64,000 bases of DNA from Paramecium sonneborni (taxonomy: Eukaryota > Ciliophora > Oligohymenophorea > Peniculida > Parameciidae), in assembly GCA_905182985.1 (NCBI GenBank), contig CAJJDN010000038.1, positions 142,258 to 206,257 on the forward strand, in the 5' to 3' direction. Each line of letters begins with the position of its first letter. The stretch's first letter is position 1. The position numbers were made by a program, and so were the translations under genes. Of the stretch, positions 11,538 through 23,564 are shown one piece after another. The notes beneath the pieces are model-generated. The model did no database searches. It was not told where the DNA came from and saw only the letters and a list, made by a program, of their open reading frames with translations.

Positions 11538-13353
11538 TCAATAGTACTCAAATTATTACTCATTATGCTAAAATATAAATTATATGTCAATAATTATAAG
11601 TTAAATTTAATAAATAACTAGTTGGGATTTCAGGAAATGAAATTTTTCTGTTGATTAAGATTTAAATTAATTATCATCACAATGTATCCAAACATCTTTT
11701 TTATCTAGCTACAGCATATAAATCATAATTTTATTACTATTTTATTCAATCTACCATTATTTTAAATATAAAGATTTTAATGGAAAATCTACATCTGATT
11801 CAATCTTCTCTAATTTAAATCTTTTTAGATATTAGTGATGATTTTTTTATTGCTTATTATTTTGATTAACATTAATCACAATTTATTTCAACCTTCTCTT
11901 CTTATATTAAAATAAAAAAACATTATCTGGTATTACTCTATCTTTTCTATTATTTTTATTCTCAATCAATTATTCATAAGATTCATGATGTGAAACTACT
12001 GTTGAAATAAAATTAAATGCTAAAGAATCTATCCAATCTCAAACTATACAATAATTTTAAGATAATTGTAAAAACATAGGATCAATTTCACAAAAATAAC
12101 CATTACAAACATTATATTTATTACATGAATTTGATTTACACTTTAAAATAATATTATCAAAATATTATAAGCTAAACAATTCAGATTTTAATCTAGAATT
12201 TTTATTTTAATAGGAAAATCATTTGATTTAATGAAGTTTAGTTTTTCTTCTATTGATTCACAATTTTGTCTTGATATCTTCTTTTTTTAATTAGGTTCCA
12301 AATCTTATTCTGTCTTTCTATAACTACTCTTTCTAATTTCTGCTTAAACTAAATAAACACTTTATTTATTATATTTTTTAGAATGATGTAAATCATTTGA
12401 TATATCCAAGCCCCATTATAATAATTCAAATATTTCAAAGAATCTTTTTTAAATTAAAGTTTATATCTATCTAATTTTTAAACATTTCTATTTACATTTC
12501 TGATACTTCAAATTCATTCTTCTACAAATACTATATATCTTCTAATATAAATAATTCCATCTCTGATTTACTCAATATACCATCCTAATCAAAGTCATAA
12601 AATGTTAATAATATTTCTGCTCTTTTTTCCTCTTTTAAATTCATGATTACACTTAAAATTATACAAAGTTCTTTAAAATCAAATTCTTCCATTTTAATCA
12701 AAATCAAAACATTTGAATACATGCAATAACCTCTTCTAATCTTATAAAATTATTACTTTATGATTTCAATTAAGGAAACAAAGCTCAAAAATTTTAAATG
12801 ATCCATCCTATAAATTGGATTAACTGCTAAATATTTCTGTTTAAATCTTTATAAATATGATGATGGCCACATATCGAATAAAGTACTTAATGCTTCAACA
12901 TATATAAACTTTATTTATCCTTAAATTTTACAAAGGATTCTGAACAAAATCTAATAACACTATTCATATAAACAATATTATTAAAAAATTAATTTGCTGT
13001 TTTATAATAACTAGAAATCTGAATATAAAAATTTTTCATAATTCGTAGATTTTACAGGATCTGAACTAGGGCATGTTATATTCATCATTCATGTTATTAG
13101 TGTTATTAGTGGTGTTGTCTAGGTCTTAAACAAAATTTTAAAGATTCTTTGATAAACCTTCAGGTGTCATGCTAAAATTATTATACAAACTTAAATCATT
13201 CTCTTTTATTGCAAAGAGATTGAAGTCATTCTCAAAATTTAAAGTATTTTGAGAATAATAGGGCGTTTAGCTCCTCGCATCATTAAAATCATATGGGCGA
13301 TTACCCACCAACTAACGATTCTGTAAATTTGACCCAAATCTGTTCTTTTTCAT
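11538..13353 (-). CDS. EF-hand calcium-binding protein with a long C-terminal region
   Basis: The start MKKNRFGSNLQNRQLV at 13353 opens a polar N-terminal region of about 110 residues. Further on, on the same strand, an EF-hand is clear: FYDFDQDGILSKSEMELF gives the D-x-D-x-D-G-x-L-x(3)-E calcium loop, preceded by a helix FDFKELCIILSVIMNLKEEK. Downstream blocks read well (FFEIFELLQWGLDISNDL; LEKIESDVDFPLKSLYL) but sit in different frames, so several introns are present. One of about 37 nt may start near 13060 and another is near 12430; I could not fix all of them. The arrangement of EF-hand then extended region is reminiscent of USP32-type deubiquitinases, but no catalytic Cys or His box is visible, so I do not assign that. 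It is divergent from the Dicer-like gene. Confidence 0.55.
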
Positions 13354-13647
13354 TATTTCTACTGAAATTTTTTTTGTGTTGCAGAGATTGTACATTGATA
13401 TCAGGATAATTACTGTTTCTTTTTTTCAGGAAATTTTTATGGGGTTGTTAAAATACGGATTATTATTTTTAATTCGGATTATAATTTTTCTTTAAATATT
13501 TTAATTCGGATTATTGAATTATTATTAAATACAGATTTTAAAATTAAATGAAGTAAATTTAAAGTTAAGCTAACCATTAACTAATTGGAAGGATTCCAAA
13601 TTAATTGAGTATATATAATTAATTACTAAGGTAGTTCATATAGAAAA
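13354..13647. promoter_or_regulatory. Divergent promoter region with a repeated CGGATTAT motif
   Basis: This 294-bp spacer separates the EF-hand gene (minus) from the Dicer-like gene (plus). It contains three copies of a CGGATTAT core, at about 13456, 13474 and 13506, the last two within ATTCGGATTAT, in a background that is otherwise nearly all A and T. Such regular G/C-bearing words stand out here and could be factor-binding sites; function is inferred only. Confidence 0.4.
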
Positions 13648-15468
13648 ATGAATGATCGAATCCTTGCATATAAAAATAGAATTTAAGTAACAAAAGATAA
13701 TAATTAATTTGACTTAATAATGATTACTCCAGGATATTTGAAATGCAATAAATATTAATATATGTTTAATTGGAAAATCAACTTTATTGAAAGTTCCATT
13801 TGCTAATATTCTAAAGAAGAATTTTATTAAATTTATTTGTACAATTGTTTGCTTTTTGCGGATTGCTATAAATCCAATAGTCTATCATATATACAATAGA
13901 AATATCGAACTTTCGATTCATATTTTGATCCTAACAATGAGAATAGAAATAATATTCTTTTATATGGAGAAAACATGAATGAATTTAATGAATTTAAGCT
14001 ATAAAATTCAGCTCAAAATGGTTTTTCAGATTTTAATCGAATTTATGTAAACAAAAGAAATCCATTTGTTTCCTTTTCAGTCTATGATATTATAAATAGT
14101 AATGACAAGGCAATTACATTTTTTTAGAAATTAGTGCAATAAAAAGCATTTTAAAAAATAGAAGAAGCATTAAAATATTATGGAGTAAATCAGAATGAGA
14201 TTGAAGAATTGAATGTTCATGAATTATTTCATTTAGAAAAGCTTGTTCCTGGAAATGTGTAATCATATAGATAGAATTACCAAACTTATCATGAATATAT
14301 TGCTTTTAGTGCTTATACTTTACATGTTAATTAATTTCATAGAAATGTTCCTAATATGGCTTTTAGCACTAATGAATGTGAATAATGTAACTCATTTAAT
14401 CCATCAGAGTATTGCACCTGTTTAAAGCCTGTCTAACCTTTAAAGTAACCCTAATTAATACCAATATAATAATTGTAGGAATACCCTTTAAATTATTAAA
14501 CATATGATATTATATGCATTCTTTTTCATTCATTAATTTGCTAATTAAAGATTTGGAGTTATCAAGATTCTGTTGAAAGTATTTTGAATTATAATGTGGC
14601 TGAGGAAGCTCTGGTGACCTCTTTTTCAAATTATAAAAGAAATTATGAAAATTTAGAATTGTTGGGTGATTCTGTTTTAAAATATGTAGTAACAGTAGAT
14701 ATTTTTAAGTAATTTGAAAATTTAGATGAAGGAGAAATGACTTCTTTACGTAGTCGTTTAATAATGAATACATACTTAGCTTAATTATTTGAATAATTAG
14801 GTCTAGAACAATATATAATAAATTAAGACTTGCATTTTAAATAAATTCGAAATCCATTAGTCAATGATATGGTGTCGAGTGAAAATAAGTAATTATAAAC
14901 TAGTCAAAAAGCTGATATTTATGAAGCTATTATTGGTGGAGTCTTTGATACTACTTAAAGTCTTTATGAATATATTACTATTTTAAGAAAAACAAACTTT
15001 CCAATCTCTTAATACTAAGATATTCTATTTGATTTTCAACCAATTACAGATTCTATTCAGCCAATACATATCAAAGACTATTAATTCAATAATCCTTAAC
15101 TATATTAAATTGCTATCAATCCATCATAATATGATAGATTAGAGTTTTTAGGAGATGCTGCTATTGAATTACTTGTTATATCTTATGTCTTTAGAGTTGC
15201 AAGAGAAAAATAATAGAAAAATCCTAATTGGACTTTAGATCCAGGCTTATTATCAAATTGGAAATAATAATTGTTAGGAAATAAATTTATGGGAGAACAA
15301 ACCATTAGTATGGGATTAAAGCCTTCTGTTGATGAAATACCAAAATTATATGGAGATATATTTGAAAGTATTGCAGCTGCCATTCTTCTTGATAGTGGAT
15401 GGAAAGGATTGAATTAAGTGTATGGTACCATGTATAAAACATATATGGATTAAATTATTGAATAATGA
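13648..15468 (+). CDS. DCL: Short Dicer-like protein (tandem RNase III domains, no helicase)
   Basis: An uninterrupted frame of 606 residues. Two RNase III domains fill the C-terminal half. The first has NLELLGDSVLKYV (about residue 335) and KADIYEAIIGG (about 422). The second has RLEFLGDAAIELLV (about 497) and YGDIFESIAAAIL (about 567). The acidic residues expected to bind magnesium (E, D, D, E in each domain) are all kept, so a double-strand RNA-cutting enzyme is expected. There is no helicase domain; the N-terminal 300 residues are divergent and I see no clear PAZ domain. This architecture matches the short Paramecium Dcl proteins that make scan RNAs or internal-sequence RNAs during genome rearrangement. 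Which paralogue this is cannot be said from sequence alone. Confidence 0.9.
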
Positions 15469-15489
15469 TATAATTATTTAACTAATTAT

Positions 15490-15957
15490 ATGAATAAAAA
15501 AAATTTAGGATGGGATATTGAAGAATAAGAGTACCTAGATAGTTTAATATCGGGTAATTTACCAAAAATTGAGAAAAGGCATGCAGATATCAAGAACCAT
15601 AGAATTAAGTCTATTCTAGATTCGAAAATTATTAAATGTTCTTCTTCTGTCAGACCTAGTTAGAATAGTAAATCTACTTAGATTAGCACTTAAACTACTT
15701 AGACAGCATTTTAAAATAGTCTTACATCGAATTTTTATTGTCCAATGACTTTTACTCATCCATTAAGATATCCTCCATTATAAGAAGTTGTTCATAAATC
15801 ATCTAAAAAATCATAACCTCCTTTAAAAAGAAGGAAATATAGATGTAGTATTATTAATTTTAGTCAACCTTAACTTTTGAGTCCATAAGCAAATACTAAG
15901 CTTTAAAATATCAATGCATATTTCTAATAAAAATATTCATGCATATATTAATTTTGA
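15490..15957 (+). CDS. Small basic S/T/Q-rich protein, unknown
   Basis: Starts MNKKNLGWDIEEQEYLDSLI, 21 bp after the Dicer-like stop, and gives 155 residues without introns. The middle is rich in S, T and Q, and the C-terminal half is basic and proline-containing (KKSQPPLKRRKYRC), which could serve as a nuclear localisation signal. No domain is recognised. Ends FSQPQL..YQF before TGA. The reading frame is clean for its length, so a real gene is likely. Confidence 0.55.
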
Positions 15958-16625
15958 TGCTGTTAAATACATTCATATAGATTATTGAAATTTTGTTTTT
16001 CTCATTAAATGAATTCATTATAATTAATTAGAAATCTTATAATTTGACATTATTTATAGATTAATAATACTTTTCAAATTTTTAAGCTTTATTATAATTA
16101 GTAAAATTATGATGTCAACAGAATTTTTAATTTTAAACTTAGACAACATTGTTCTAACAATTTTTTTATTTTATATTTCAATTAATTTATCAAAGTTCGA
16201 TTTAGATATTTTATGTTTGTAAAATTAATATTTCGATAGATTGATAAATTGAAATATAAATGATATAATTATGCTTTTGATTATTTTTATACATAGACCT
16301 AAACAGAAATAAATAAACTGATAAATTAAATGATAGTAAATTATTACTGATTATTAATTATCATTCAACTTTTCTGATTTTTTTAGGATTAAACTTCTTT
16401 CCTTAAAAGATTCTTGTTAATCTTCCTTATATTTCTCAATATTTTTTATTGCCTTTAAAAACTAAAGAATTTCGAAAAACCAATAGTATTTTCTCTCTCT
16501 TCTCTCTAGGCTTTAATAGAAACAATAATAAAATACTTAAAAAAAAACACATTTAGTTTGATACAGATACTTTAGAGTAAAAATAGAAAGTTTTATAAGC
16601 AATTCTAAGAAAATATGTATTCATG
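15958..16625. other. AT-rich intergenic region holding an inverted repeat
   Basis: No gene seen. The only structure is the inverted repeat listed at 16171-16259, and a CT-rich run (TCTCTCTTCTCTCTAGG) near 16493-16509. Confidence 0.5.
16171..16259. repeat. Near-perfect inverted repeat with 47-nt loop
   Basis: The left arm 16171-16193 (TTATATTTCAATTAATTT..) pairs with the right arm 16241-16259 (TTGATAAATTGAAATATAA), with a single 4-nt bulge (AATT in the left arm). The RNA would form a hairpin of 19 base pairs. It could be a hairpin RNA, a small mobile-element remnant or a terminator-like structure. Confidence 0.55.
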
Positions 16626-17395
16626 ATGAAATCTTCAAATTAGTTTTTGAATGAAAAAATTGAGTATCTATTTAATTTTTTGAAAGTGGATTATTAGAAG
16701 GAAATCATTAGGGGACTTAAAGAACTAATTCTAAAATTTATTCGTGGATAAGTTTTGCACTCTTTTAATGTTGCTGGATAGATGTAATACTAATCTCAAT
16801 TACATAAATTCTATAAATTTAGCTATGCTGAAAATAATAATTTTAACAATGAATCAGACAAAAGTATCAAGTCAGTTAATAAATTTTATGAGCTAATTAT
16901 TAGTGGTAAGAGGAAAGGGTTCATATAAGTATAGAATAATGTTTTTCTTTTTAATTCTTATGTCAATGATTAAAAAAGTTTAAGATTATAGTCAGTCATT
17001 AGAAATCATAAGAATGATTAATAAAATAATAAAAGATTGGGTTTTGAGTGCTTACTTGAGATAGAATGGGTTTATATATAAGATTGGATTTAGTTAAGGG
17101 TATTAATTAAATGATTAAAGACATTTTGGAAATGATGAAAAAGCCAAGTTTGGTTGATGATTTAGCAAGTTTGGAATGTAATAAAGGATGATCTAGTTTT
17201 CTGCTAGATATTTATATGTTGGGATTAGATATTCAAAAAATTCTTAATTTTAATGGTTAGTTTAGATAAATAACTGAGTAAGAAGTTTAATAAGAGAGAG
17301 ACTTATTGGTACTAAAAAGATTTAATGAGAGGTCAATGTAAAATAGTAATATTATATAAATACATTAATAAAAATATTAATATGTCAGAACTTGA
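16626..17395 (+). CDS. Helical protein of unknown function
   Basis: Starts MKSSNQFLNEKIEYLF and is rich in charged helical sequence (for example MIKDILEMMKKPSLVDDL). Two introns are needed: one of about 30 nt at 17178-17207 (GTAATA..CTAG) and one of 35 nt at about 17047-17081 (GTGCTT..TAAG), the latter inferred from a frame change and longer than usual. With these the product is 234 residues. The frame ends ..QQKYQYVRT at 17395, overlapping the start of the acyl-CoA oxidase by 14 bp on the same strand, which is odd and may mean that the true 3' end differs. Confidence 0.5.
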
Positions 17396-19467
17396 GATAG
17401 CACGCAAGAAAATATCATTTGATGTAAAAAAGTTGTCACACTTCATTTGGGAAGGAGAAGAGAGATTCAATAGATTCATGGCATTTTAGAAACTTTGTAG
17501 TTCAGATCCTCTTCTTCGTAATAATCCAAAGGACATTGGAATAGGAAGAGCAGAGACATATGAATTGTATGCAAGAAAAATGAAGAAGTTGTTAGAGGTG
17601 GCTGATTTAAGAGATATAAAGGAGTTTGCAACATTGATATATCCAGAAGCTGTAAGATAATGATAGTATATTGAATAGTTAGTGTCGTCATTGAATTATG
17701 AGATGTTCATGCCTACAATATTGAATTTGGGAACAGAAGAATAAGTGAAGTTATTTTATGAGCCAGCATCAAGATGGGAGATATTGGGTTGTTATTCATA
17801 AACAGAATTAGCTCATGGTTCAGATATCAATAGAATTGAAACAATAGCCACATATGATAAATAAACAAAATGTTTTATAATTCATACTCCATCATTAAAA
17901 GCAACAAAATGGTGGGGTAGTGATATGGGTATAACAGCTACTCATGTAGTAACTTAAGCTTAATTATATATTGATGGTAAGAGATGTGGAGTATAGAATT
18001 TTGTTGTATAAATAAGAGATGTTAAAACTCATTAAACATTACCCGGTGTTTTAGTTGGGGATATTGGAGCTAAATTTGGATATAATTCAAAAGATAATGG
18101 GTATTTAAGATTTGATAATGTTCGTATTCCTAAAGTAAATATGTTAAGTAAGTATGTGAATGTGTCAGATGATGGCTAATTCACTAAAACTGGAGATGAT
18201 AAGATTTGGCATGCAACTATGCAATTAATGAGATAACATTTCTTAGATTCTGTTTGGAAATGTTTAGGAATTGGTTTAACTATTGTTATTAGATATTCTT
18301 TATAAAGAAAATAATTTAAAGATTCTCTAGGTTAAGAAATTCCAATCTTTGATTATTAACTTTAATAACATAAACTTATCCCTTTGATTGCTGAAATGTA
18401 TGGATGTATGATAGGAAGTAAGAGAGTATTTGCTATGGCTTAAGATAATGTTGCTAGAATCAAATAAAAGAATGATTTCTCTAAAATGATGGTATAACAT
18501 TAATTATTTATTTTAGGAAGTTCATGTTGTTTTGAGTGCTTCAAAGGCATATTATACATGGAATTGTTTCTTTGCTCTAGAAAAGGTTAGATAATGTGCT
18601 GGAGGACATGGTTATTCTTATTATTCAGGAATCCCACCTCTTATTACTGAAATGAGTCCATGTGTTGTAGCTGAAGGTGATAATACTGTATTATCATTAT
18701 CTGTTGGTAAAGTTTTGTTGATGTATCTTAATAAAGGTAACAATGTTTATATTGTTCATAGCAATGTAATCAGGAAAAGCTCCTAACACCACTTGTGATT
18801 ATTTGGAAGACATCTTCAATTATTTGACTGAACTCAAATAACCATTAATTTCTAAAGAATGCACTAGAGATCTTGCTAAAGTTTTGGCTGCTCTAAGATA
18901 TAATGTTGCTTTCAATGTTGCTAATGCTGGATAAAAACTACAAGCTCTTATGGGTGATAAAGGACTAACATTCAAAGAAGCCACTGATAAACATTTAGGA
19001 ATCCTTTTATAAGAAATTGCACACACTTAATCTAATTATTGGACTTATAGAACTTTCCTTGAAGAGCTCAATACTTTAGTTGATCCAAATATTAAAGCTG
19101 CCCTCACTTAATTATGTTTATTGTATGGTCTCAATAAGATTTTGGAATAATAAGGATAATTGTTTGAATATGGAGTTTTAAGTGGTCCTCAATTTGTATG
19201 GATCAGAGAAACTAGAGATGATATTATTGCCAATTTGAAAGACAATGCATTAGGATTGGTCGAGGTAATAAATTCAAACATATTTAGGCCATAGCATATG
19301 ATGATAATAGTGTCAGATCTGCTATTGGAGATTCTTAGGGTAATCCATATGAGAAATTATATCATTGGGCTAAAGATCTTAATCCATTAAATGAACCTGA
19401 ATTCCATGAATAAGTTTTCAAAACTATTAAGACTATCAGAACAGCATCTCCACATGCTAAATTATGA
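17382..19467 (+). CDS. ACOX: Peroxisomal acyl-CoA oxidase
   Basis: Catalyses the first step of peroxisomal beta-oxidation: acyl-CoA to trans-2-enoyl-CoA with FAD, making hydrogen peroxide. Seen directly: the acyl-CoA oxidase/dehydrogenase core with [14 protein letters not shown], the [13 protein letters not shown] region, [25 protein letters not shown], and [16 protein letters not shown], each of which matches the family. The last three residues are AKL, a type 1 peroxisome-targeting signal. Four introns: 17652-17678, 18492-18516, 18737-18761 and 19265-19287; product 661 residues, the usual length for ACOX. Its ATG lies inside the predicted tail of the upstream gene. Highly confident. Confidence 0.93.
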
Positions 19468-19587
19468 TTAAGATTAACAAATTATGAGATACAATTATTT
19501 TCTTCATTTTAACATGATCTTGTGTTTCAGAAAATGTATTGGGTAGTACTATCAATAAATGCTTTTGTAATTATTTTTATTAAATAA

Positions 19588-21540
19588 ATGGAAGGATATT
19601 TGAAAAAATGGACTAACCTTTTTTCAAGATGGTAAGATCGTTACTTCATTCTTAATGAAGATATTCTTCTATATTGTGATTCTTAAGGAGGACCAATCAA
19701 AGGACAAGTACATTTGAAAGTAGCAGCTTTGATATTAGTGCCTGAAGATCCTTTAAGAATAATAATAAATACTGGAACGACTGAAATACATTTACGAGCA
19801 AACAATATTAATGAAAAGATAGATTGGATTAATGCTTTGAAATCAGCTTAAGATAGATGTTTAAGCCGTTAAAATGAAATAAAGTTTGAATAAAAGATAC
19901 AAGAATTGCTGACTGATGTTTGGTAAACTGGAGCTATATGTATAATAAATAAAACTATTGTAGTTGATGAAACACTTAGTATGTTAATTCCTAAATTGGA
20001 AAAGAACTCATAAATTAAAGAAATGGCTGACCGATTAGAAAGCATTGGAAAAAATCTAAAAACGAAAATTACTTTATGTGCTCAAATAGTAGAAGAAGAG
20101 AAATAAAAATTATCAAATTAAGAAAATGGAACAGTGTATGAAAGTTTTATACATTAAAATTCAGCATAATCAGTGATAAGAGATGATTTATTGAATCATT
20201 AACATTTTTCTACACATATACAATCATAATTGATGAGTGTGAGTGAAATTGGTTTACAAATTAGAGATCATTAACCTACTAAATATGTACTTAAAGAATA
20301 AGTTATATTAGTTTTTAGAATAATATTATCAACAATCCTGCATTTCAAAAAATAAAATTTGGAAATAGTCCTAAAAGAGATAGGTTACCTTATAAGAAGG
20401 ATCCAAATGAAAAGATAAATGTTTGGTATTTGTGTAAGGAATTAATTGGCAAAGATTTAGGAAGATTTTCTGTTCCAAGTATAAATAATAAAAATTAGTT
20501 ATTTTAAATGAGCCATTGTCAATGTTGTAAAGATTAGCAGAATAAATGGAATATTCTGAATCATTGGAAGAAGCAGATAAAATAATTGGAGATAGTGCAT
20601 TAAGAATGTGTTACATTATGGGATTTGGTGTATCACCTTATTCAGCAAATATAGGGAGAACAAAAAAACCTTTTAATCCTATTTTAGGAGAAACCTATGA
20701 AATTTAAACATCAAATTGTAGATTTATAAGTGAATAAGTATCTCATCATCCTCCTATTTCAGCAGGATATGCAGAATCTAAGACTTTTTAATTTTGGGCT
20801 CACACGGATGTTTAAACTAAATTTAATGGTTTATGCTTTTAGGTTAATCCTGTAGGATTATTTAATGTAATTTTAAAAACATCAAATGATCATTATTAAT
20901 TTAATAGATGTACTACAAAGGTTTAAAATATATTGTGGGGTTAATAGTATTTAGATCATATGGGATAAATGAAATTTGTAAATTTGACAACTGGTGATAA
21001 TGGAGTATTGGAATTGATAGAAAAATCAGGTAAATCAGAATGTGAGATGAGAGGATATGTTAAAGATAAAAATGGGAATGAAAAATATAAATTGAAAGGT
21101 TTTTGGAATGATCGTTTAATAGCATATGACTCTTAAAGAGAAATAGTTGTATGGAAGAGACATTAATTACCTTAAGATTCAGATTGGTATTATAATTTTA
21201 CTGAATTTGCAATGTAACTAAATCATCTAACAATTGAGATGATAAAAGTATAAAGTAATGAATAAATTAGGAATTACCTTGTACAGATTGTAGATTAAGG
21301 CCAGATTAATTAGCATTTGAAAATGGATGGGTTGATTTAGCATCAAGTGAAAAACATAGATTAGAAGAGAAATAAAGAGCTAGAAGAAAAGCTATGGCAG
21401 CAGCAAATTAGGTTCATGTTCCTATGTTTTTTGAGGAGATTATTGAACCTAAAACAAATTTAAAATGGTATAAATATAAAGGGAATTACTTTTAATAATA
21501 ATGGAAATAAGTTGGATAAGAATTGTTGGATTTATTTTGA
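19588..21540 (+). CDS. Oxysterol-binding protein (PH domain plus ORD)
   Basis: Lipid-transfer protein acting at membrane contact sites. An N-terminal PH domain opens MEGYLKKWTNLFSRWQDRYF and closes near KIDWINALKSAQ (residue ~90). A helical linker follows, then the OSBP-related domain with FNPILGETYE, the fingerprint EQVSHHPPISA, and near the end the family-typical TDCRLRPDQLAFENG and HRLEEKQRARRKAM. Introns: 20287-20318 (32 nt), 20479-20498 (20 nt) and 21248-21270 (23 nt). Product 625 residues, standard for the family. No FFAT motif is obvious. Very confident. Confidence 0.94.
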
Positions 21541-21632
21541 TTAATATGAATAATAATAATTAAATTGTACAATTATAAATTATAAATTTGTTAAGTCAAT
21601 TATAAATAAATATTTTAAGGCTTAATTTTTAA

Positions 21633-23483
21633 ATGTTTAAAGACATATCATTTATGTTTCCTTTGTCGACAGTCAATTTAACAAATACAAGAATAAAAAC
21701 ACTATAAACTTTAATAGAATCTAATGGTGGAGAGATGAAACTAGGTTCAGATACATTAATGATAGTTGGTTCTGATGCAACAATAGAATTGTGTAAGAAA
21801 TAATTTGCCAAATTTAATCTTGATTTTGAAAAATATCGTTCTTAGTTTTTAAATGCTGATTGGGTGTCTTAATCACTATTACATAGAAAATTACAAGAAA
21901 AGAAAATGTTTTAATTGTTTCTTGAAGTAGAAATTCAACCAGTAATCCAAGAAGTTCCAGATTTGACAACAAAATTAGTTTATATAGAAGCATTGGCAAA
22001 AACTGTTCCAGTTAGAGAAGAAATACAGGAATAAGAAGATGGGGATATTCATATTTACAATATTAAAGATGATGAACTTAGAAAAAAGTATGAAAAAAGA
22101 ATGGAAGAATTTAGAAAGGATATTATGAAAGAGTATAGATAATTATTAGATTATGAATATGATATTGATTTGGATAATTTTCATAATTAAGTAGATGATG
22201 GTTATGAATATTTATTAGAGGATTTATAAATACTTAAAAAAGAAGAACCATAAATTCCAGAATCTGAGAAATTTTATGGAGATGAAGATTGTTAAATAAC
22301 AGAAATTAGAAAAGTTAATTTTGATATTTTAGATGGATTAGATTTAGGAAAATCAATTGTTAACATTGATTAACCTATATTATCTGCATAATTAAAAGAA
22401 ACTAAATAATTTAATCCTGGATTAAAAAGAAAATAATAATTTTGGGAAGCCAAAAAAGGATATTTTGCTTGTGAAGCTGGTGCAGCTCATAAATGTTAAA
22501 ATAATGAGATAATTGAAGAATTAGAAAGATTGTTAAAAATCTATACTAATGATAAAGATAAAGGAAGATGTATTGCTTATAGAAAAGCAATAGGTTTTTT
22601 GAAAGCTCTTCCATATCCAATAAAATCAAGTGAAGATCTTAAGGATATGCCAACTATAGGAGATAAGATTAAGAAGAAAATAATTGAAATTATGTAAACA
22701 GGAAAATTAACAAAAGTATAAAAATTAGAAGGGTAAGAAAAGAATGTTGTAATTACTGAATTAAGTAGAGTATGGGGAATAGGACCAACAACAGCAGCTA
22801 CTTTTTATTTTAAAGGTATTAAAACCTTAGAGGATTTAAAAAAGAATTAGCATTTACTAAATAGAAATTAGTAAGTTTGTTTAAATCTAGTTGAAGATTT
22901 AGAATAAAGGATTCCAAGAGAAGAAGCAACTTTAATATTTGAGATAGTAAAAAGAGAAATAGATGATTTAAGTGGGGTATAAGGATTGTATAAAGCAACA
23001 GCTTGTGGTTCTTATAGAAGAGAAAAAGAAACATGTGGAGATATGGATATTTTAATAACAAGATGTGATGGTAAAAATACTGAAGATTTCTTACTAAACT
23101 TAATCAAAAGACTTGAAGGAAAGTTACTTACTCATCATTTGACAATGCCAAAAAGAACGGAACATGATTGTGAAACTTATATGGGAATAGGTAGAGTAAC
23201 TAAGTAAGCTGTTTTTAGAAGAATTGATTTAAAATTTTATCCAAAAGAACAGTATGGTTGTGCAGTTTTGTATTTCACTGGTTCTGATCATTATAATAGA
23301 AGTATGAGGTTATGGGCTCAAAAAAATGGATATACTTTAAGTGACCATGGACTTTATCCTACTTAAAGAGGTGCTCATAATAAGAAACTCTGGAAAGGAG
23401 AAGTTATTCCTTGTGAAGAAGAAATGGATGTCTATAAAATATTAGGATTAAAATATAAACCCCCTAAAGAGAGATCAGTATGA
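21633..23483 (+). CDS. POLX: Family X DNA polymerase with N-terminal BRCT domain (Pol lambda type)
   Basis: A single open frame of 616 residues. Residues 1-95 look like a BRCT domain (TRIKTLQTLIESNGGEM..; ADWVSQSL). After an acidic linker come the 8-kDa domain (ACEAGAAHKCQNNEIIEEL), helix-hairpin-helix elements (MPTIGDKIKKKI; VWGIGPTTAATFY), and the palm with catalytic aspartates in GDMDILIT (about 469) and RRIDLKFY (about 530), then GSDHYNRSMRLWAQKNGY binding DNA and nucleotide. All key residues are kept, so it should be an active gap-filling polymerase. In Paramecium, such enzymes act in end joining, including closure of excision junctions during genome rearrangement (family knowledge). Intron-free. 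Confidence 0.93.
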
Positions 23484-23564
23484 TTTAATTTTTATTTTGT
23501 TTTTTTTTATTTATTTATTACTCGAACAAGATAGAAATAAATATACATCAAATCAATCAAATAT

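Noticed and set aside
11538..12300. USP-type deubiquitinase catalytic domain in the EF-hand gene
   Set aside because: A phrase resembling the HLKRF motif (QYLKRFKLEK) is present, but neither the Cys box nor the His box is visible, so the assignment cannot be supported.
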